Assembly: GCF_038784515.1 (NCBI RefSeq) | Contig: NZ_CP152376.1 | Coordinates: 2,232,001-2,296,000, forward strand | Reading direction: 5' to 3' | Length of the DNA stretch: 64,000 nucleotides | Source: Rhodoferax sp. GW822-FHT02A01 | GTDB taxonomy: Bacteria > Pseudomonadota > Gammaproteobacteria > Burkholderiales > Burkholderiaceae_C | Part shown: positions 62,746 to 64,000 of the stretch, piece after piece | Position numbering within the stretch: the stretch's first letter is position 1 | Layout of the letters: each line of letters begins with the position of its first letter | The notes under the pieces: generated by a model | The model's database searches: none | Told to the model about the DNA's origin: nothing | What the model saw: the letters and a program-made list of their open reading frames with translations, nothing else | Translations under genes and position numbers: made by a program

Positions 62746-63635
62746 ACCGTTCAGCGGCGAAGCACAGGCTGTTGCTGGGCGGCGTGCTGCTGGTAACGGC
62801 TCTGGTGTGCTTTGTCATTCTGGACACCACCACCAAGTGGGTGACGCAATCGGTGCCGCCCTTGATGGCGCTGTGGGTGCTGTTCGGGATCCAGGCGGCG
62901 GTATCCATTGCCTTTGTTTCCTGGCGTCGCGGGTTCGCGAGCATGCGCACGGTTCATCTGAAGTGGCATGTGGTGCGCGGCATGTTGCTGCTGGCCGTCC
63001 AGGGGCTGGCGTTTTTCAGCCTGCGCTACCTGCCGGTGGGTGAATTCACGGCGATGGCCATGACCACGCCCTTGTTTGTCACGTTGCTGGCAAGCCGGAT
63101 TTTGGGTGAGCATGTGTCGCTGTATCGGCTGTTGCTGGTGGGCGGCGGCCTGGCCGGCACCCTGGTCATCGTGCGACCCGGCAGCGGTGCGTTTGGCTGG
63201 GCTGTCCTGTTGCCCATGGGGCTGGTGGTCTTCAATACGGCCTACCAGTTGTTGACCAGCCGCATGGCCCGCACTGAAGATGCGGTGAGCACCCAGGCCT
63301 ATACCTGTTCGACCGCGTTGCTGTGTCTGACTGTGGTTCTTCCCTGGATCTGGGCGCCCGTGCCGGACCTGCAGGCAGGGCTGGGTTTGCTGGTGATGGG
63401 GCTGGCTGCATCGGCAGGCAATCTGCTGTTCATCCTGGCGTTTGAGCGAGCCCCGGCGGCCACGCTCACCCCCTATATGTATCTGCAGATCGGCTTAGGC
63501 ATTCTGGGCGGCTGGCTGGTGTTCAGCCACGTGCCGGATGCGCAGTCGGTCATGGGTATGGGATTGATTGCCGCATGCGGCGTGGCGGGTGCCGTTCTGA
63601 CGCTGCACGAAAAGCACAGGCTCGCCGCGACCTGA
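62742..63635 (+). CDS. EamA-family (DMT) transporter
   Basis: 297 residues from a TTG at 62742 that overlaps the GST stop. Ten helices in two EamA halves: VTALVCFVILDTTTKWVTQS, RGMLLLAVQGLAFFSLRYLP then VGEFTAMAMTTPLFVTLLAS, and FILAFERAPAATLTPYMYLQ in the second half. It is the standard DMT length of about 300. The TTG/TGA overlap indicates coupling with the GST. Substrate unknown. Confidence 0.92.
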   Translation: MNRSAAKHRLLLGGVLLVTALVCFVILDTTTKWVTQSVPPLMALWVLFGIQAAVSIAFVSWRRGFASMRTVHLKWHVVRGMLLLAVQGLAFFSLRYLPVGEFTAMAMTTPLFVTLLASRILGEHVSLYRLLLVGGGLAGTLVIVRPGSGAFGWAVLLPMGLVVFNTAYQLLTSRMARTEDAVSTQAYTCSTALLCLTVVLPWIWAPVPDLQAGLGLLVMGLAASAGNLLFILAFERAPAATLTPYMYLQIGLGILGGWLVFSHVPDAQSVMGMGLIAACGVAGAVLTLHEKHRLAAT

Positions 63636-63639
63636 GTCT

Positions 63640-64000
63640 TCACGGCAATCCGACCGCCAAGCCATCGCTGCGTGGATCGTGGGCGCCGGTCATTTGGCCG
63701 CTGACTGCGTCGATGGCAATGGCGCCCGGGTGTCCCATGAGCGGATTGCGCGCATCGATCAGGCTGATGGCGTGCCCACGCGTGCGCAACTGCGCGACCA
63801 CGCTTGCAGGGATGTCGCTTTCCAGCTTGAGCGTGTCCTGGCTGTCGGAGAACGTTTTGCCCAGCAGGAAGCGCGGCTGGCGCAGCGCGGTCATGGGGTC
63901 CATGCCGTAGTCAATCAAGCGTGTGAGCACTGCCGCCAGGGTTTGCGGTTGTCCGTCGGCGCCCTGGGTGCCGTAGAGCAGTTGCACCTTGCCGTTCTTG
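63640..64000 (-). CDS. ggt: Gamma-glutamyltransferase, C-terminal part (5' end outside window)
   Basis: About 120 residues, open at the right edge. This is the end of the small subunit of gamma-glutamyltranspeptidase: VQLLYGTQGADGQPQTLAAV, TRLIDYGMDPMTALRQPRFL, and GHPGAIAIDAVSGQMTGAHD then PRSDGLAVGLP. GHPGAIAID and GAHDPRSDG are family signatures. The catalytic Thr lies further upstream, off the window. The enzyme cleaves glutathione. Its stop is 5 bases from the EamA stop. Confidence 0.88.
   Translation of the reverse strand, partial: KNGKVQLLYGTQGADGQPQTLAAVLTRLIDYGMDPMTALRQPRFLLGKTFSDSQDTLKLESDIPASVVAQLRTRGHAISLIDARNPLMGHPGAIAIDAVSGQMTGAHDPRSDGLAVGLP

Noticed and set aside
1..64000. CRISPR arrays, tRNA or rRNA genes, insertion sequences, prophage or integrase
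   Set aside because: No regularly spaced repeats, no cloverleaf-like or ribosomal segments, and no transposase or phage proteins were seen in any frame.

Overview
The window is a GC-rich stretch of a beta-proteobacterial chromosome. The gene families point to Burkholderiales, most likely Comamonadaceae and close to Rhodoferax. The clues are a rhodoquinone-type methyltransferase (RquA), two CcoG proteins, fused isobutyryl-CoA mutase (IcmF), an Eco-type Kdp system and several typical Comamonadaceae hypotheticals. This assignment rests on family recognition, not on a database search. I saw no prophage, insertion sequence, CRISPR array, tRNA or rRNA. Genes are tightly packed and no stretch above about 240 bases lacks a gene.

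Layout. 1-1770: end of a LysR regulator, a hydroxypyruvate isomerase-like gene and a small uncharacterised gene. 1766-10260: complete potassium-uptake system kdpFABC plus kdpDE on the minus strand, with a predicted KdpE operator, a 34-codon reading frame translationally coupled to kdpF, and a large inverted repeat between kdpC and kdpD. 10271-14910: YbaL-type K+/H+ antiporter, an orphan Pal-like lipoprotein, a MarR regulator and small membrane or exported proteins. 15024-18164: nitroreductase and metNIQ. 18375-25561: DUF2799 lipoprotein, ccoG copy 1, a divergent MocR regulator, an exported methyltransferase, a chemoreceptor, and a paralogue of the gene at 1353. 25758-28736: ABC-2 exporter operon with an HlyD-type adaptor. 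28770-35888: KefB-like antiporter, ChrA, a phasin/winged-helix protein, DUF3422, an SSB-like OB-fold protein and EcsC.

35963-41676: luciferase-like monooxygenase, then an HD-domain protein divergent from a CHASE2 adenylate cyclase that converges on a FecR-OmpA pair; this looks like one envelope-to-cAMP signalling locus. 41741-46040: molybdopterin oxidoreductase, M20 amidohydrolase, a 41-residue gene behind a strong palindrome, and coaX. 46053-53653: a minus-strand sulfide/persulfide cluster (RND adaptor, RND pump, SQR-like flavoprotein, DUF2892 protein, CsoR/CstR-like regulator, persulfide dioxygenase-rhodanese fusion) with a CsoR-like operator at its head. 53805-58964: ccoG copy 2, a small membrane protein, and icmF behind a perfect 22-bp palindrome.

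58968-61816 is the most striking locus: rquA lies downstream of a nine-haem c-type cytochrome fused to a membrane cytochrome b domain (CbcL-like architecture), with an FNR box upstream. This suggests an anaerobic module that makes rhodoquinone and moves electrons between the quinone pool and periplasmic or extracellular acceptors. The window ends with a GST, an EamA transporter and the 3' end of a gamma-glutamyltransferase gene.
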